Counted from the first letter of the stretch, positions 17,674-26,424 are shown. The stretch: 64,000 nucleotides of DNA from Eutrophovita sp913057845 (GCA_963925895.1 CAWUVH010000009.1:7663-71662); one strand, 5' to 3'. Translations and numbers: made by a program. The notes: generated by a model from the sequence alone, not told the origin.

Positions 17674-19049
17674 CTAGAGAGTTGTTGGTTTTTAAATCGA
17701 AGCGACTCCAAATTTATGGAGTCGCTTTTTTAATAGCTTTTTTATTCCTCAGCAATCAAAAAGCATTATCGCAAGATAATGACTCAGTTATGGCGGATGA
17801 GCCATCGTTGAGTCCAGAAATTAGTTTTGAAGGCGAGTACGAAAAATCTAATGAAAATTGGTATTCACCGATGAAAGAGCTTGGAATCACAGGTTCATTA
17901 CGGGGTGGGTATTGGTCATCAAATCGATTAAATAATAATGAGAATAATCTCATTACGAGTTCGACATGGCTAACACTCGACAAACGCCTAAGACAAGGCC
18001 TCACGCTCTATGCAGATGGATATATTTATAACCAAGACACTTTTGGTAGTGAAAGCAGTGATCATCGCGTTAAAGAAATCTACGTTCACTTTCGATCCGG
18101 GGATTGGGATTACAGGCTTGGACGTCAAATCGTTGCTTGGGGCAGAGCCGATAGATTGAATCCCACAGACAACCTTACACCTCGAGATTTCACACTATTA
18201 TCACCCGAAATTGATGAAGAGCGGATGGGAACAGAGGCTGTAAAAATCAGCAAGGTATTTGGAATGCATTCCAGTATCACAGGTGTTTGGCTTGTGAATT
18301 TTGAACCCAATCAACTCCCTCCCGCAAACACACCTGGATTACAGTTTGTTCATAACATTCCTGAAGACCATCACCAATATGCAATAAAGTTTGATCAATC
18401 TGGAGGTAATGTTGATTGGTCTATTTCTTATTTTTCCGGGTTTGACCTGAATGCTGACTTAGCTATTACGGGAACCTCGGGTGCTGATATCTTGGTCCAA
18501 CAACAATACAATAAGGTCAATGTTATAGGCGCTGATCTTGCGACGATCGTGGGTTCGAATCGGTATGCTATCGAAGCTGCGCACACGGAAACGAAAGATT
18601 CATCAGGGCTAGATGATTTTATAAAAAATTCATTCATGCATGTTGTCGTTGGTATTGAACGAGACTTTGGAAACAATTTAAGCGCTATTGTCCAAGGTAT
18701 TTATCGAAAGATTGATGATTATAACGATCCCAGAGAAATCGTTAATGAATCTCAAAGGGCGGTAGCTTCATTGGGCGCCCTAGCCAACCATCAACTTGAC
18801 AAGGACGAATACGGCATTAGTTTCCGTGTGGGGAAAAAATGGCTTAACGATACGCTTGAAGCCGAGTTTGCCGCCAGCACACTGCTCCAACGACATGGTT
18901 ACGCTGTTCGCCCAAAGGTGACCTATTCAATCAACGATCATTTGAAAGCCACCACTGGTTTAGAATATTTTGATGGGGCTTCTGACACTATTTTTGGGCT
19001 TCAAAAGAACAATAAATCCGCATTCTCAGAACTCAGATATTTCTTTTAA
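17670..19049 (+). CDS. Outer-membrane beta-barrel protein of the exporter trio
   Basis: The 459-residue product has a signal peptide (hydrophobic 15-30, then KALSQ) and no further membrane helix, but many alternating beta strands, and it ends in YFF, the C-terminal aromatic signature recognised by the BAM machine. The segment RLGRQIVAWGRADRLNPTD (about 150-168) is a recurrent motif in outer-membrane barrels of DUF1302-like type. It overlaps the LolA-like gene by 4 bp. Together with the RND/MMPL protein and the periplasmic protein it would form an envelope-spanning path for a hydrophobic substrate. There is no terminator hairpin visible right after it. Confidence 0.75.
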   Translation: MTRELLVFKSKRLQIYGVAFLIAFLFLSNQKALSQDNDSVMADEPSLSPEISFEGEYEKSNENWYSPMKELGITGSLRGGYWSSNRLNNNENNLITSSTWLTLDKRLRQGLTLYADGYIYNQDTFGSESSDHRVKEIYVHFRSGDWDYRLGRQIVAWGRADRLNPTDNLTPRDFTLLSPEIDEERMGTEAVKISKVFGMHSSITGVWLVNFEPNQLPPANTPGLQFVHNIPEDHHQYAIKFDQSGGNVDWSISYFSGFDLNADLAITGTSGADILVQQQYNKVNVIGADLATIVGSNRYAIEAAHTETKDSSGLDDFIKNSFMHVVVGIERDFGNNLSAIVQGIYRKIDDYNDPREIVNESQRAVASLGALANHQLDKDEYGISFRVGKKWLNDTLEAEFAASTLLQRHGYAVRPKVTYSINDHLKATTGLEYFDGASDTIFGLQKNNKSAFSELRYFF

Positions 19050-19208
19050 ATCATTTCATCAACACAGCTCTCAAAAAGTCATATTAAAAACATATAGTTA
19101 TACTTACAAAGTGGTTCATTGCCAATAATCTGATTCTGCGCCCAATTTCAAGTACATCTGCCTGCAGCGGATTGCGGTTTTAATATCCCTTAATAAGCCT
19201 CTTGACCA

Positions 19209-19220
19209 CACTGACCAGTG
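19209..19220. promoter_or_regulatory. Inverted repeat CACTG-AC-CAGTG within promoter spacer
   Basis: Perfect 5-bp arms with a 2-nt centre lie exactly between the proposed -35 and -10 elements of the alcohol dehydrogenase promoter, where a bound protein would block or bend RNA polymerase contact. The regulator is not identified. Confidence 0.35.
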
Positions 19221-19238
19221 GTATAGAATAAATACATG

Positions 19239-19280
19239 GATATCAGCGCATTCTGAATTCAAAAAAGAAGCACTGATATC
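19239..19280. repeat. Inverted repeat in the leader of the PQQ alcohol dehydrogenase
   Basis: GATATCAGCG (19239-19248) and CACTGATATC (19271-19280) are inverted copies with one mismatch, separated by 22 nt. They lie downstream of the proposed -10 and could form a leader hairpin or a two-site operator. Confidence 0.35.
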
Positions 19281-19354
19281 TAACGCGCCTGATTTTATTT
19301 ATTAATATGAATAATTAAAGGCTCTGCATCAATAATTCTTCGGGAGGAGATTTT

Positions 19355-21169
19355 ATGAAACTCAAAACGTCACTCGGACGTTTCGGAGTAGCTTTGGCTG
19401 GCGCCACGCTAGCCGTTTCAGCGATTGCTGGAACCGTTACTACCGACCGTCTCATCAACAGCGAAAAAGAACCTGGGAACTGGCTGAACCACCACGGAAA
19501 CTTGGAGGCTCACCGCTACTCAGGCCTTGCTCACATCAACAAAACAAATGTTAAGGATCTTAAAGTCGCATTCACATTTGCGATGGGCGGAACCCAAGGC
19601 GGCGGAAAAGAAGTTATTTCTTTCCCATTTGCAGGATTAGAAGGCACGCCAATTGCTGAAGACGGATTCTTATACATAACCACTGGTTGGGGTGTAGTCA
19701 CCAAGCTTGATACAAACGGCGGAAGCCCTCGTATCGTTTGGCAATATGATCCAGCTCCAGATAGAGACTACGCGACTACTGTTGCATGTTGCGGCATTAA
19801 CAACCGAGGTGTTGCGCTCGCTGATGACTTTGTAATTTCTCCAGTTATTGATGGTCGAATCGTAGCAATTAACAAGATTGATGGCACGCTTGTTTGGGAA
19901 GCTCAAGTTGCTGACCCAGGTAATGGTGAAACCATCACCGGTGCACCACTTATTGCTGGGGACAAAGTTGTTACTGGTATGGCTGGTGCCGAATTTGGTG
20001 TTCGTGGTTACTTAGAAGCTATGGACATTAAAACGGGTGAGCAAGTTTGGAGAACCTACACCGTTCCTGCTCCAGGCGAGCCAGGCTCAGAGACTTGGAA
20101 AGATGACTACGGCGCTTGGAAAACAGGCGGCGGCACAACATGGGTCACCGGTTCATGGGATCCAGAACTAAACATCATCGTTTGGGGCACTGCAAATCCA
20201 GGGCCTGACTGGGATTCAGCATACCGCCCAGGAGATAATCTCTGGACTGACAGCACGCTAGCTTTAGACGCAGACACTGGAGAAATCGTTTGGGGCTTCC
20301 AACATACACCTAACGATCCTTATGACTTTGACTCAATCAATGAAAACACATTTGTTGATACCAATATCGAAGGCAAATTCCAGCGCGCTACATTGCACGC
20401 AAACAGAAACGGTTATGCATATGCACTTGACCGCGTAACTGGTAAATGTCTGTGGGCAACTCAATTTGTTGAGGAAATAAACTGGAGTGACGGTCTTGAT
20501 GAGAATTGCCGACCAAACAGCTATGATCCTAACGTTGATGTGCAAACCTACGTTCCTGGCACCGCAGCAATGCGCGGTACATCTACGGAAGGTCGTGGAA
20601 CCATTGAAGGCACATTGAAGCCTGGACACATGGGCGGAAAAAACTGGCCACCAACAGCGTACAGCCCTCAAACTAACTACTATTACATCCCTACTATTGA
20701 TGGATGTAATAAAGCGTTTACTGAGGTAACTGTTCCTGGACAACACAAGCCACGTCAGTTGTTCCTAGGTGGCGCGCCTTACTCAACATATGAAGATCCA
20801 GATTGCGGACGTATTTGGGGAAGCATCACTGCGATTGACGTGCAAACGGGTAAAGTCGTAGCGAAGCATACAACCAAGTACCCACAATTAGGTGGATTAC
20901 TTACCACCGCTGGTGGACTAGTATTCTCTGGTTATGCTGAAGGTGCTGTAGTTGCACATGACGCAGTAACCCTAGAAGAACTTTGGAGATTCGAGACAGG
21001 ATCAGCAATCAATGCACCACCAATGACCTATATGGCAGGTGGCAAGCAGTATGTTGCTATTGAAGTTGGACTCGGTGGCGCTTGGCCTCAGTGGTTTGTT
21101 AGCTCAACCCCTGAACTCAAAGCTCAGGTTCCTAGTAACGTCCTCTACGTCTTCGAATTACCACAATAA
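19355..21169 (+). CDS. PQQ-dependent alcohol dehydrogenase, lanthanide-type signature
   Basis: A periplasmic quinoprotein of 604 residues with a signal peptide (cut near AIAG). It has the eight-bladed propeller repeats (for example GDKVVTG, DADTGEIVWGFQ) and the vicinal disulfide Cys145-Cys146 in ACCGINNRG. Metal ligands are visible: Glu213 in GAEFGVRG, Asn281 in GTANPGPDW, the catalytic Asp324 and a second acid at Asp326 (DPYDFDS). In XoxF and PedH enzymes this extra Asp, two after the catalytic one, coordinates a lanthanide; calcium enzymes such as MxaF have Ala or another residue. There is no cytochrome domain; a cytochrome c gene follows. The alcohol oxidised may be methanol, ethanol or larger. 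No PQQ synthesis genes are in the window. Confidence 0.9.
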   Translation: MKLKTSLGRFGVALAGATLAVSAIAGTVTTDRLINSEKEPGNWLNHHGNLEAHRYSGLAHINKTNVKDLKVAFTFAMGGTQGGGKEVISFPFAGLEGTPIAEDGFLYITTGWGVVTKLDTNGGSPRIVWQYDPAPDRDYATTVACCGINNRGVALADDFVISPVIDGRIVAINKIDGTLVWEAQVADPGNGETITGAPLIAGDKVVTGMAGAEFGVRGYLEAMDIKTGEQVWRTYTVPAPGEPGSETWKDDYGAWKTGGGTTWVTGSWDPELNIIVWGTANPGPDWDSAYRPGDNLWTDSTLALDADTGEIVWGFQHTPNDPYDFDSINENTFVDTNIEGKFQRATLHANRNGYAYALDRVTGKCLWATQFVEEINWSDGLDENCRPNSYDPNVDVQTYVPGTAAMRGTSTEGRGTIEGTLKPGHMGGKNWPPTAYSPQTNYYYIPTIDGCNKAFTEVTVPGQHKPRQLFLGGAPYSTYEDPDCGRIWGSITAIDVQTGKVVAKHTTKYPQLGGLLTTAGGLVFSGYAEGAVVAHDAVTLEELWRFETGSAINAPPMTYMAGGKQYVAIEVGLGGAWPQWFVSSTPELKAQVPSNVLYVFELPQ

Positions 21170-21206
21170 GTCAGACTCATTATTGAAGATAAGGACAAGT
21201 AGTGCG

Positions 21207-21241
21207 AACTTACGGGACCTTATGGGTCCCGTAAGTTTTTA
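21207..21241 (+). terminator. Strong intrinsic terminator after the PQQ alcohol dehydrogenase
   Basis: AACTTACGGGACC pairs perfectly with GGTCCCGTAAGTT (13 bp, 5-nt loop) and is followed by T residues. It separates the dehydrogenase from the cytochrome gene 55 bp later, so the cytochrome either has its own promoter or depends on readthrough. Confidence 0.93.
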
Positions 21242-21296
21242 AGTCTGGGATTAATCTCAAAGATACTGAAACAGCGAAAAATTAGGCTTTTTAATC

Positions 21297-21737
21297 ATGG
21301 TAAAGAAAACATTGCTTAAGCGAACGATGGCAGGAGTAATCGGGTCTATGGTTGCTCTTAGTTTATTGGTCACATTAGATATATCTTTCAACGTTACAAA
21401 CACTGCTCACGCAGAACGACCTAAGATCAAGAAAAGAGGGCCTGGAGGTCGGCAATTATTTGACCGCTACTGCATTACCTGCCACAAATACATGGGGCAA
21501 GGAGGGCATAGCGAAGGGGGATGGGGTAAAAACTTAAGAAAAACGCCATTACCACGAGAAATGCTGATGGCTACCATAAAGTATGGCCGTACGCAGCTAG
21601 GAATGCCCGCATTCGAGGGCAACTTCAGCGACGCTAACCTCTACATAATGACGGACTTTATTCTTGGCGAACTGAGATGTAAAGAACCGCCAGAAGAGAG
21701 TTTAGAGTGGAAAATTGGCTGCCAGGAGCAGCAATAA
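21297..21737 (+). CDS. Periplasmic c-type cytochrome (probable electron acceptor of the PQQ enzyme)
   Basis: The 146-residue protein has a signal peptide (hydrophobic about 14-32, cleavage near AHA) and one haem-binding motif CITCH (about 59-63). The axial Met is probably in LGMPAFEGN, the usual position about 45 residues later. A C-terminal pair of cysteines (ELRCKEPP and IGCQEQ) may form a disulfide. It follows the PQQ alcohol dehydrogenase on the same strand, which points to a role as its electron acceptor, comparable with XoxG or the cytochrome c of other quinoproteins. The sequence alone does not prove the pairing. The Shine-Dalgarno is weak. Confidence 0.88.
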   Translation: MVKKTLLKRTMAGVIGSMVALSLLVTLDISFNVTNTAHAERPKIKKRGPGGRQLFDRYCITCHKYMGQGGHSEGGWGKNLRKTPLPREMLMATIKYGRTQLGMPAFEGNFSDANLYIMTDFILGELRCKEPPEESLEWKIGCQEQQ

Positions 21738-21776
21738 CTCGATATGGAAACGTAGGGCATATTAGGTTTTACAAAC

Positions 21777-21808
21777 AAAAAAGGCAGCCCTAACGAGCTG
21801 CCTTTTTT
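21777..21808. terminator. Bidirectional terminator between convergent genes
   Basis: AAAAAAGGCAGC and GCTGCCTTTTTT form a 12-bp perfect stem with an 8-nt loop; there are T runs in both directions. It lies between the cytochrome gene (plus) and the small secreted protein gene (minus). Confidence 0.93.
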
Positions 21809-21823
21809 AATGCGCGGAAAAGA

Positions 21824-22267
21824 TTACTGACTTTGACCCGGTGCTAAACGATTAATGAGAACAGGAAGGTAATCCAGACCTCTCTGATCTTGATCTTCTT
21901 TTAGCCACGCTAATGCCTCGTCTCTATCAATATGATTCCCCCAGCTAAGCTGCAGATGAACCATTTTAAGTAACCGGGCTCCGTTTTTTTCTTTTTGATC
22001 AACAAGCTCACGCCCCATCTCTAGAGCTTGACTGAAATCTGCAAGCTGCCCTTCCTTGACTTGCGCATAAGCCCGATCGTACGAATCTCGAGCAACCATA
22101 TACACAGCAAGCACATCACCCTGAGCCGCTCTACATTCCATCCAAAATTCATCTTTTGGACATTCTATAATTTCTTCTGCTATCGCTGCCGTGCTGAATG
22201 CAGTCGTCACACAAAGAACCGTAGCCACTAAAAAAGATGATGCTTTTGTACAATAAATATCTCTCAT
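21824..22267 (-). CDS. Small secreted protein of unknown function
   Basis: I do not recognise a family. The 147 residues start with a clear signal peptide (hydrophobic about 10-28, cleavage near IAEE), followed by two Cys (IIECPKDEFWMECRAAQGD) that may form a disulfide, then an alpha-helical region with a Sel1/TPR-like look (QGDVLAVYMVARDSYDRAYAQ, DEALAWLKEDQDQRGLDYL). It begins 10 bp after the NTF2-like gene, so the two form an operon that converges on the PQQ dehydrogenase/cytochrome genes. A periplasmic accessory role is possible but unproven. Confidence 0.6.
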   Translation of the reverse strand: MRDIYCTKASSFLVATVLCVTTAFSTAAIAEEIIECPKDEFWMECRAAQGDVLAVYMVARDSYDRAYAQVKEGQLADFSQALEMGRELVDQKEKNGARLLKMVHLQLSWGNHIDRDEALAWLKEDQDQRGLDYLPVLINRLAPGQSQ

Positions 22268-22276
22268 GATCTATCC

Positions 22277-22783
22277 TTAATGTACACCCGGAGCATTCTT
22301 AAAATACTTTGCTACAGGGGCAGTATCGAAATAAAAGTCTAAGTTCTTAACCTTACCACTCATACCAAGTTCAAAAATAGCTACACCTTCGATAGTTATC
22401 TTATCTCCTGTCGGTTTATGCGTTGCCGACCACGCATACTCCATAGCACCCACTAAATCTTGAACGGTGACTCGCTTTACAGTCCACTTCGCCTTGAAAT
22501 TATCAAACTCCCACTTATAGTACGCCTCAATTGCGGAGGCGCCTTCGATAACGACTCCCGGCATGGTCCGGCGAGATTTCGACTCGAAATATTGATTCCA
22601 TTTGTCAGCATTTCCATTACGCATACCCATGTTATACGCTTGGGGTGCTAGTTTCATAAGGCTTGCCGCTTGCATAGCGACGGACCCTGCCGCATCTGCG
22701 GTTCTCAAAGTTAAAACGTTTAACAACCCAACCAGTAAGAAACCAATAATCAGGAGCTTTGAAGAAAAACATCTAGAAGACAT
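22277..22783 (-). CDS. Secreted NTF2/SnoaL-like domain protein
   Basis: The 168-residue product has a hydrophobic N-terminal signal sequence (about 9-32, ending TADAAGS) and then a domain with the look of the nuclear transport factor 2 / DUF4440 fold: GNADKWNQYFESKSRRTMPG, AIEAYYKWEFDNF and a final beta stretch KNLDFYFDTAPV. Secreted members of this cone-like fold can be enzymes or binding proteins, and no catalytic residues can be assigned here. It is the first gene of the two-gene operon with the small secreted protein, reading away from rluE. Confidence 0.6.
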   Translation of the reverse strand: MSSRCFSSKLLIIGFLLVGLLNVLTLRTADAAGSVAMQAASLMKLAPQAYNMGMRNGNADKWNQYFESKSRRTMPGVVIEGASAIEAYYKWEFDNFKAKWTVKRVTVQDLVGAMEYAWSATHKPTGDKITIEGVAIFELGMSGKVKNLDFYFDTAPVAKYFKNAPGVH

Positions 22784-22931
22784 AACAATTTTCGATCTCT
22801 TAAAAGTGAATTGAAGTTAATTTACAAGTTAGATTAATACTTTCATAGTATACACTGCATCGTTATATTTGGCCTCCAACGGCAGAGCAAAAAGGAACGC
22901 GTATTCGCCTGACGAGTAAACAGGAGAGATT

Positions 22932-23483
22932 TTGATCATTCTTTTTAATAAACCGTTTGGAGTTCTCTCCCAATTCACAGATGAACATGGCCGCAAAACG
23001 CTATCGGATTTTATCCGTATGGAACAAGTGTACCCGGCCGGGCGCTTAGATTTAGACAGCGAAGGCCTACTCATTCTTACCGACGACGGACGACTACAAC
23101 AACGTCTGTCTAATCCGAAATTCGAAAAAAAGAAAATCTATTTAGCTCAAGTTGAAGGTGAACCAACAGAAGCAGCAATCATGCAACTGGAACATGGGGT
23201 ATTGATTGAGAAGCGGATGACTCGCCCCGCGACGGCAAAACGAATCGCTGAACCGCCGTTATGGGACAGGGACCCACCCATTCGATACCGACAATCCATC
23301 CCAACCTCCTGGATAGAATTAGGCTTAACTGAGGGCCGAAATAGACAGGTGCGAAAGATGACTGCGGCTATAGGTCACCCCACCCTCAGACTCGTACGTC
23401 ATTCAATTGGGGAGTTTTCCATCGATGGGTTATCTCCTGGAGAATGGCGACTCATTGAGAATCATTCGAGATATTCACTGTAA
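22932..23483 (+). CDS. rluE: 23S rRNA pseudouridine(2457) synthase RluE
   Basis: A short RsuA-type pseudouridine synthase. The 183 residues lack the N-terminal S4 domain, as in RluE, which modifies U2457 of 23S rRNA. The catalytic motif is PAGRLDLDSEGLLILTDDG (about 36-54), with the essential Asp in RLD; NKPFGVLSQF and EGRNRQVRKMTAAIGHPTLRLVR are the other family motifs. The start is TTG at 22932, 4 bp after an AGGAGA site, and the protein begins directly with the conserved fold. It is followed 43 bp later by ygiQ, same strand. Confidence 0.9.
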   Translation: MIILFNKPFGVLSQFTDEHGRKTLSDFIRMEQVYPAGRLDLDSEGLLILTDDGRLQQRLSNPKFEKKKIYLAQVEGEPTEAAIMQLEHGVLIEKRMTRPATAKRIAEPPLWDRDPPIRYRQSIPTSWIELGLTEGRNRQVRKMTAAIGHPTLRLVRHSIGEFSIDGLSPGEWRLIENHSRYSL

Positions 23484-23526
23484 TACATTAGACTATCGCC
23501 ATTCACACAATCACACGTCTTAAATA

Positions 23527-25632
23527 ATGAGCGCTCCTCAGAGTATTTTTCAATACAAAAAGTATTGGGCCAAACGTTTTGGTACCGCTCCCTTCCTTCC
23601 CATGTCAAAGGAAGAAATGGAAAATCTGGGATGGGATCAATGCGACATTATTCTAGTCACAGGAGATGCCTACGTCGATCACCCTAGCTTTGGCATGGCC
23701 ATTGTTGGCCGGCTTTTAGAAAATCAGGGCTTCAGAGTAGGGATTATCGCGCAGCCAGACTGGTACGACGTCAACGCATTTAAAGTACTCGGTGAACCAA
23801 AATTATTTTTTGGTGTAACTGCTGGGAACATGGACTCCATGGTCAATCGGTACACCTCTGATAAAAAAATAAGAACAGACGATGCATATACACCCAATGC
23901 AGCACCAGGAAAAAGACCAGACCGCAGTGTTATTGTGTATAGCCAAAAAGTTAGACAAGCGTACAAAAACGTACCGATCATTCTAGGGGGCATCGAAGCC
24001 AGCCTTAGGCGCATTGCTCATTATGATTACTGGTCAGAAAAAGTGCGGCGATCTGTACTGATGGATGCAAAAGCGGACCTACTACTTTTTGGGAACGCCG
24101 AACGCGCACTCGTTGACGTAGCCCACCGGATTGCTTCTGGCGCAAACATTAAGGACATTACCGACATTCGAGGTACCGTATTTACGGTCGACTCAATTGG
24201 GCCCGATTGGATTGAGCAAGACTCAACCACGCTCGATAAACCTGGGCAACTATCACCGCCCGTTAACCCGTATCAAATGATTAGTCCCGATAAGACAGAA
24301 TCAGTCAATGCCAAGCCGGGTATCAGCCACTCAAAAAATCATTCTCGAGAAAAAATTGTAGTGCGACTGCCGTCGTATGAAGCCGTATGTGACGATCCAA
24401 TTATGTATGCGCATACATCGCGTGTATTACACCTTGAGTCTAATCCTGGTAACGCACGAATTCTTGTACAACGGGTCGGTAATCGTGATCTCTGGATCAA
24501 CCCGCCACCTATTCCTCTCGAGATGGATGAGATGGATCAGCTTTATGAATTACCCTATGCACGGGAACCTCATCCAAGCTATGGAAAACAAAAAATACCG
24601 GCCTTTGACATGATTAGATTCTCTGTCACGATTCAGAGAGGCTGTTTTGGAGGGTGCACGTTTTGCTCCATCACCGAACACGAGGGACGTATCATACAAA
24701 ACAGATCTGAAGATTCTATCGTTAGGGAAGTAGAACACATCCGTGATAACGCACCTGAATTCACAGGCGTCATTTCTGACCTCGGTGGTCCAACAGCGAA
24801 CATGTATCGATTGGCTTGTAAAAGTAAAGCCATCGAGTCGTCATGCAGAAAACTATCGTGCGTCTATCCGCGTATTTGCCCCAATTTAGATACCAACCAT
24901 TCTTCCCTCATTAACCTGTACCGAAAAGTTCGATCACTTTCTGGCATCAAGAAAGTATTGATTGGATCTGGGGTTCGTTACGACCTTGCAATCGAATCAC
25001 CCGATTACGTCAAGGAGCTTGCCCAACATCATGTGGGCGGCTATCTCAAAATAGCTCCCGAGGCTATTGGAGAAGGCCCACTATCCAAAATGATGAAACC
25101 CGGGGTCGGGACGTATCATCGGTTCAAAGAACTTTTTGATCGGTATTCAAAGCAAGCAGGGAAAGAACAATACTTAATTCCTTATTTCATAGCCGCACAT
25201 CCAGGGACAACTGACGACGACATGCTGGACCTCGCAGTCTGGCTGAAAGCAAACGGTTTCCGAGCAGACCAGGTGCAATCGTTTTTACCCTCGCCAATGG
25301 CGCTGGCAACGGCAATGTACCACTCAGAAAAAAATCCTCTTCGAAAAGTGACGAGTGACAGTGAAGATGTAATTGTTCCAAAAGGCCTAAGGAAAAGAAG
25401 ACTGCATAAAGCCTTTCTGAGATACCATGATCCTGAGAACTGGCCGCTATTACGTGATGCTTTAAAAAAGATGGGAAGAGCAGATTTAATTGGGCCTGGG
25501 AAAAAACATCTCATTCCACAATATCAACCCAAGGGGACTGGATTTAATCCTGAGGGATCAAGACGACCTAAAAAGTATCAGGTGTTTCGTACAACTCATA
25601 CTGGCCTACCTAGAAATCCAAAACCCAATTAA
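23527..25632 (+). CDS. ygiQ: YgiQ family radical SAM protein
   Basis: A 701-residue member of the UPF0313/YgiQ family. The radical SAM cluster motif GCFGGCTFCSI lies at about 372-382, followed by SITEHEGRIIQNRSEDSI, which is very conserved. N-terminal PMSKEEMENLGWDQCDIILVTGDAYVDHPSFG and IILGGIEASLRRIAHYDYW belong to the B12-binding-like N-terminal region of the family. The reaction is not known. It lies after rluE, 43 bp apart, and converges on the enoyl-CoA hydratase with only 3 bp between stops. Length is normal. Confidence 0.93.
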   Translation: MSAPQSIFQYKKYWAKRFGTAPFLPMSKEEMENLGWDQCDIILVTGDAYVDHPSFGMAIVGRLLENQGFRVGIIAQPDWYDVNAFKVLGEPKLFFGVTAGNMDSMVNRYTSDKKIRTDDAYTPNAAPGKRPDRSVIVYSQKVRQAYKNVPIILGGIEASLRRIAHYDYWSEKVRRSVLMDAKADLLLFGNAERALVDVAHRIASGANIKDITDIRGTVFTVDSIGPDWIEQDSTTLDKPGQLSPPVNPYQMISPDKTESVNAKPGISHSKNHSREKIVVRLPSYEAVCDDPIMYAHTSRVLHLESNPGNARILVQRVGNRDLWINPPPIPLEMDEMDQLYELPYAREPHPSYGKQKIPAFDMIRFSVTIQRGCFGGCTFCSITEHEGRIIQNRSEDSIVREVEHIRDNAPEFTGVISDLGGPTANMYRLACKSKAIESSCRKLSCVYPRICPNLDTNHSSLINLYRKVRSLSGIKKVLIGSGVRYDLAIESPDYVKELAQHHVGGYLKIAPEAIGEGPLSKMMKPGVGTYHRFKELFDRYSKQAGKEQYLIPYFIAAHPGTTDDDMLDLAVWLKANGFRADQVQSFLPSPMALATAMYHSEKNPLRKVTSDSEDVIVPKGLRKRRLHKAFLRYHDPENWPLLRDALKKMGRADLIGPGKKHLIPQYQPKGTGFNPEGSRRPKKYQVFRTTHTGLPRNPKPN

Positions 25633-25635
25633 TCG

Positions 25636-26424
25636 TTACTCACCGCGGAATTTTGGATCACGCTTCCCTTGGAAGCTGCTGACCCCCTCTTTAAAGTCCT
25701 TTGTGCTGACTAACGCTCTTTGGGCAGCGCCGAGTCCAGCGTGTGCCTGTGACTCACCATGAATCAGTCCAGATCGGGCATTCTGGATGATCGCCTTAAT
25801 CGCGAGAGGTGCCCAGTCACACAAACGTTGCGCGATAGCTAGCGCGCGTAAACGTTCTTCCCCCACATTCACCACCTCTTGAACAAATCCAAGCGACTTC
25901 GCGGTATCAGCGTCGAACTCGTCTCCGGTGAGCAAATAACGCATCGCATTCCCCCAGCCTGATCTGGAAACCATACGGGTTGTTGCACCACCGGTGGGCA
26001 TGATTCCTCGCCTCACCTCAACCTGTGCAAATCGAGCATTGGATGCAGCAACGACGATATCGGCCGCCAACATCAGCTCAATACCTAGCGTGAAGCAAAT
26101 ACCTTTAACCGCGTAAATAATCGGCTTTGTGCGATACGGCGCCCGCAAACCAAATGGATCGATTTCATCTTCTTTAGTCAGGATGTAATCATCCGACAGG
26201 TGTGAGACCATTTTTGGAAGATCAAGGCCTGCCGTAAAATGTTCTCCGTTCGCGGTCACAACCGCACATCGAGACGTAGGGTCTTGCTCATACAATTGAT
26301 AAGCGTCAATCAATTCCCGAAACATTTTAGGCGTAAATCCGTTCAATTTAAGCGGACGATCAATGATCATTTCAAACACGTCACCTTCACGTCGCGTATG
26401 GATACATCCTTCCTCAGAACTCAT
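25636..26424 (-). CDS. Enoyl-CoA hydratase/isomerase family protein
   Basis: A crotonase-fold protein of 262 residues. The oxyanion-hole stretches are seen at EHFTAGLDLPKM (about 61-72) and the region following GICFTLGIELMLAADIVVAA (about 108-127). RRGIMPTGGATTRMV is where the second catalytic Glu would be; the Glu is not obvious in the PTGG stretch, so the protein may be an isomerase or thioesterase-like member. It is first or last in a same-strand group with a methyltransferase and an SDR, separated by 24 and 32 bp, so they are probably co-transcribed from upstream of 28094. Good GGAGG Shine-Dalgarno. Confidence 0.85.
   Translation of the reverse strand: MSSEEGCIHTRREGDVFEMIIDRPLKLNGFTPKMFRELIDAYQLYEQDPTSRCAVVTANGEHFTAGLDLPKMVSHLSDDYILTKEDEIDPFGLRAPYRTKPIIYAVKGICFTLGIELMLAADIVVAASNARFAQVEVRRGIMPTGGATTRMVSRSGWGNAMRYLLTGDEFDADTAKSLGFVQEVVNVGEERLRALAIAQRLCDWAPLAIKAIIQNARSGLIHGESQAHAGLGAAQRALVSTKDFKEGVSSFQGKRDPKFRGE

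Larger units (their letters stand above)
19050..19354 (+). promoter_or_regulatory. Intergenic control region upstream of the PQQ alcohol dehydrogenase
   Basis: This 305-bp gap has no coding potential that I can support. It contains a sigma-70-like promoter, TTGACC (19202-19207), 16 bp, then TAGAAT (19224-19229), an inverted repeat inside the promoter spacer, a second inverted repeat further down, and a strong Shine-Dalgarno GGGAGGAG just before the ATG at 19355. The long leader (about 115 nt after the -10) leaves room for post-transcriptional control. Confidence 0.5.

Noticed and set aside
22710..22724. Palindrome GTTAAAACGTTTAAC resembling a LacI-type site
   Set aside because: It lies inside the signal-peptide coding part of the NTF2-like gene, not in a promoter.
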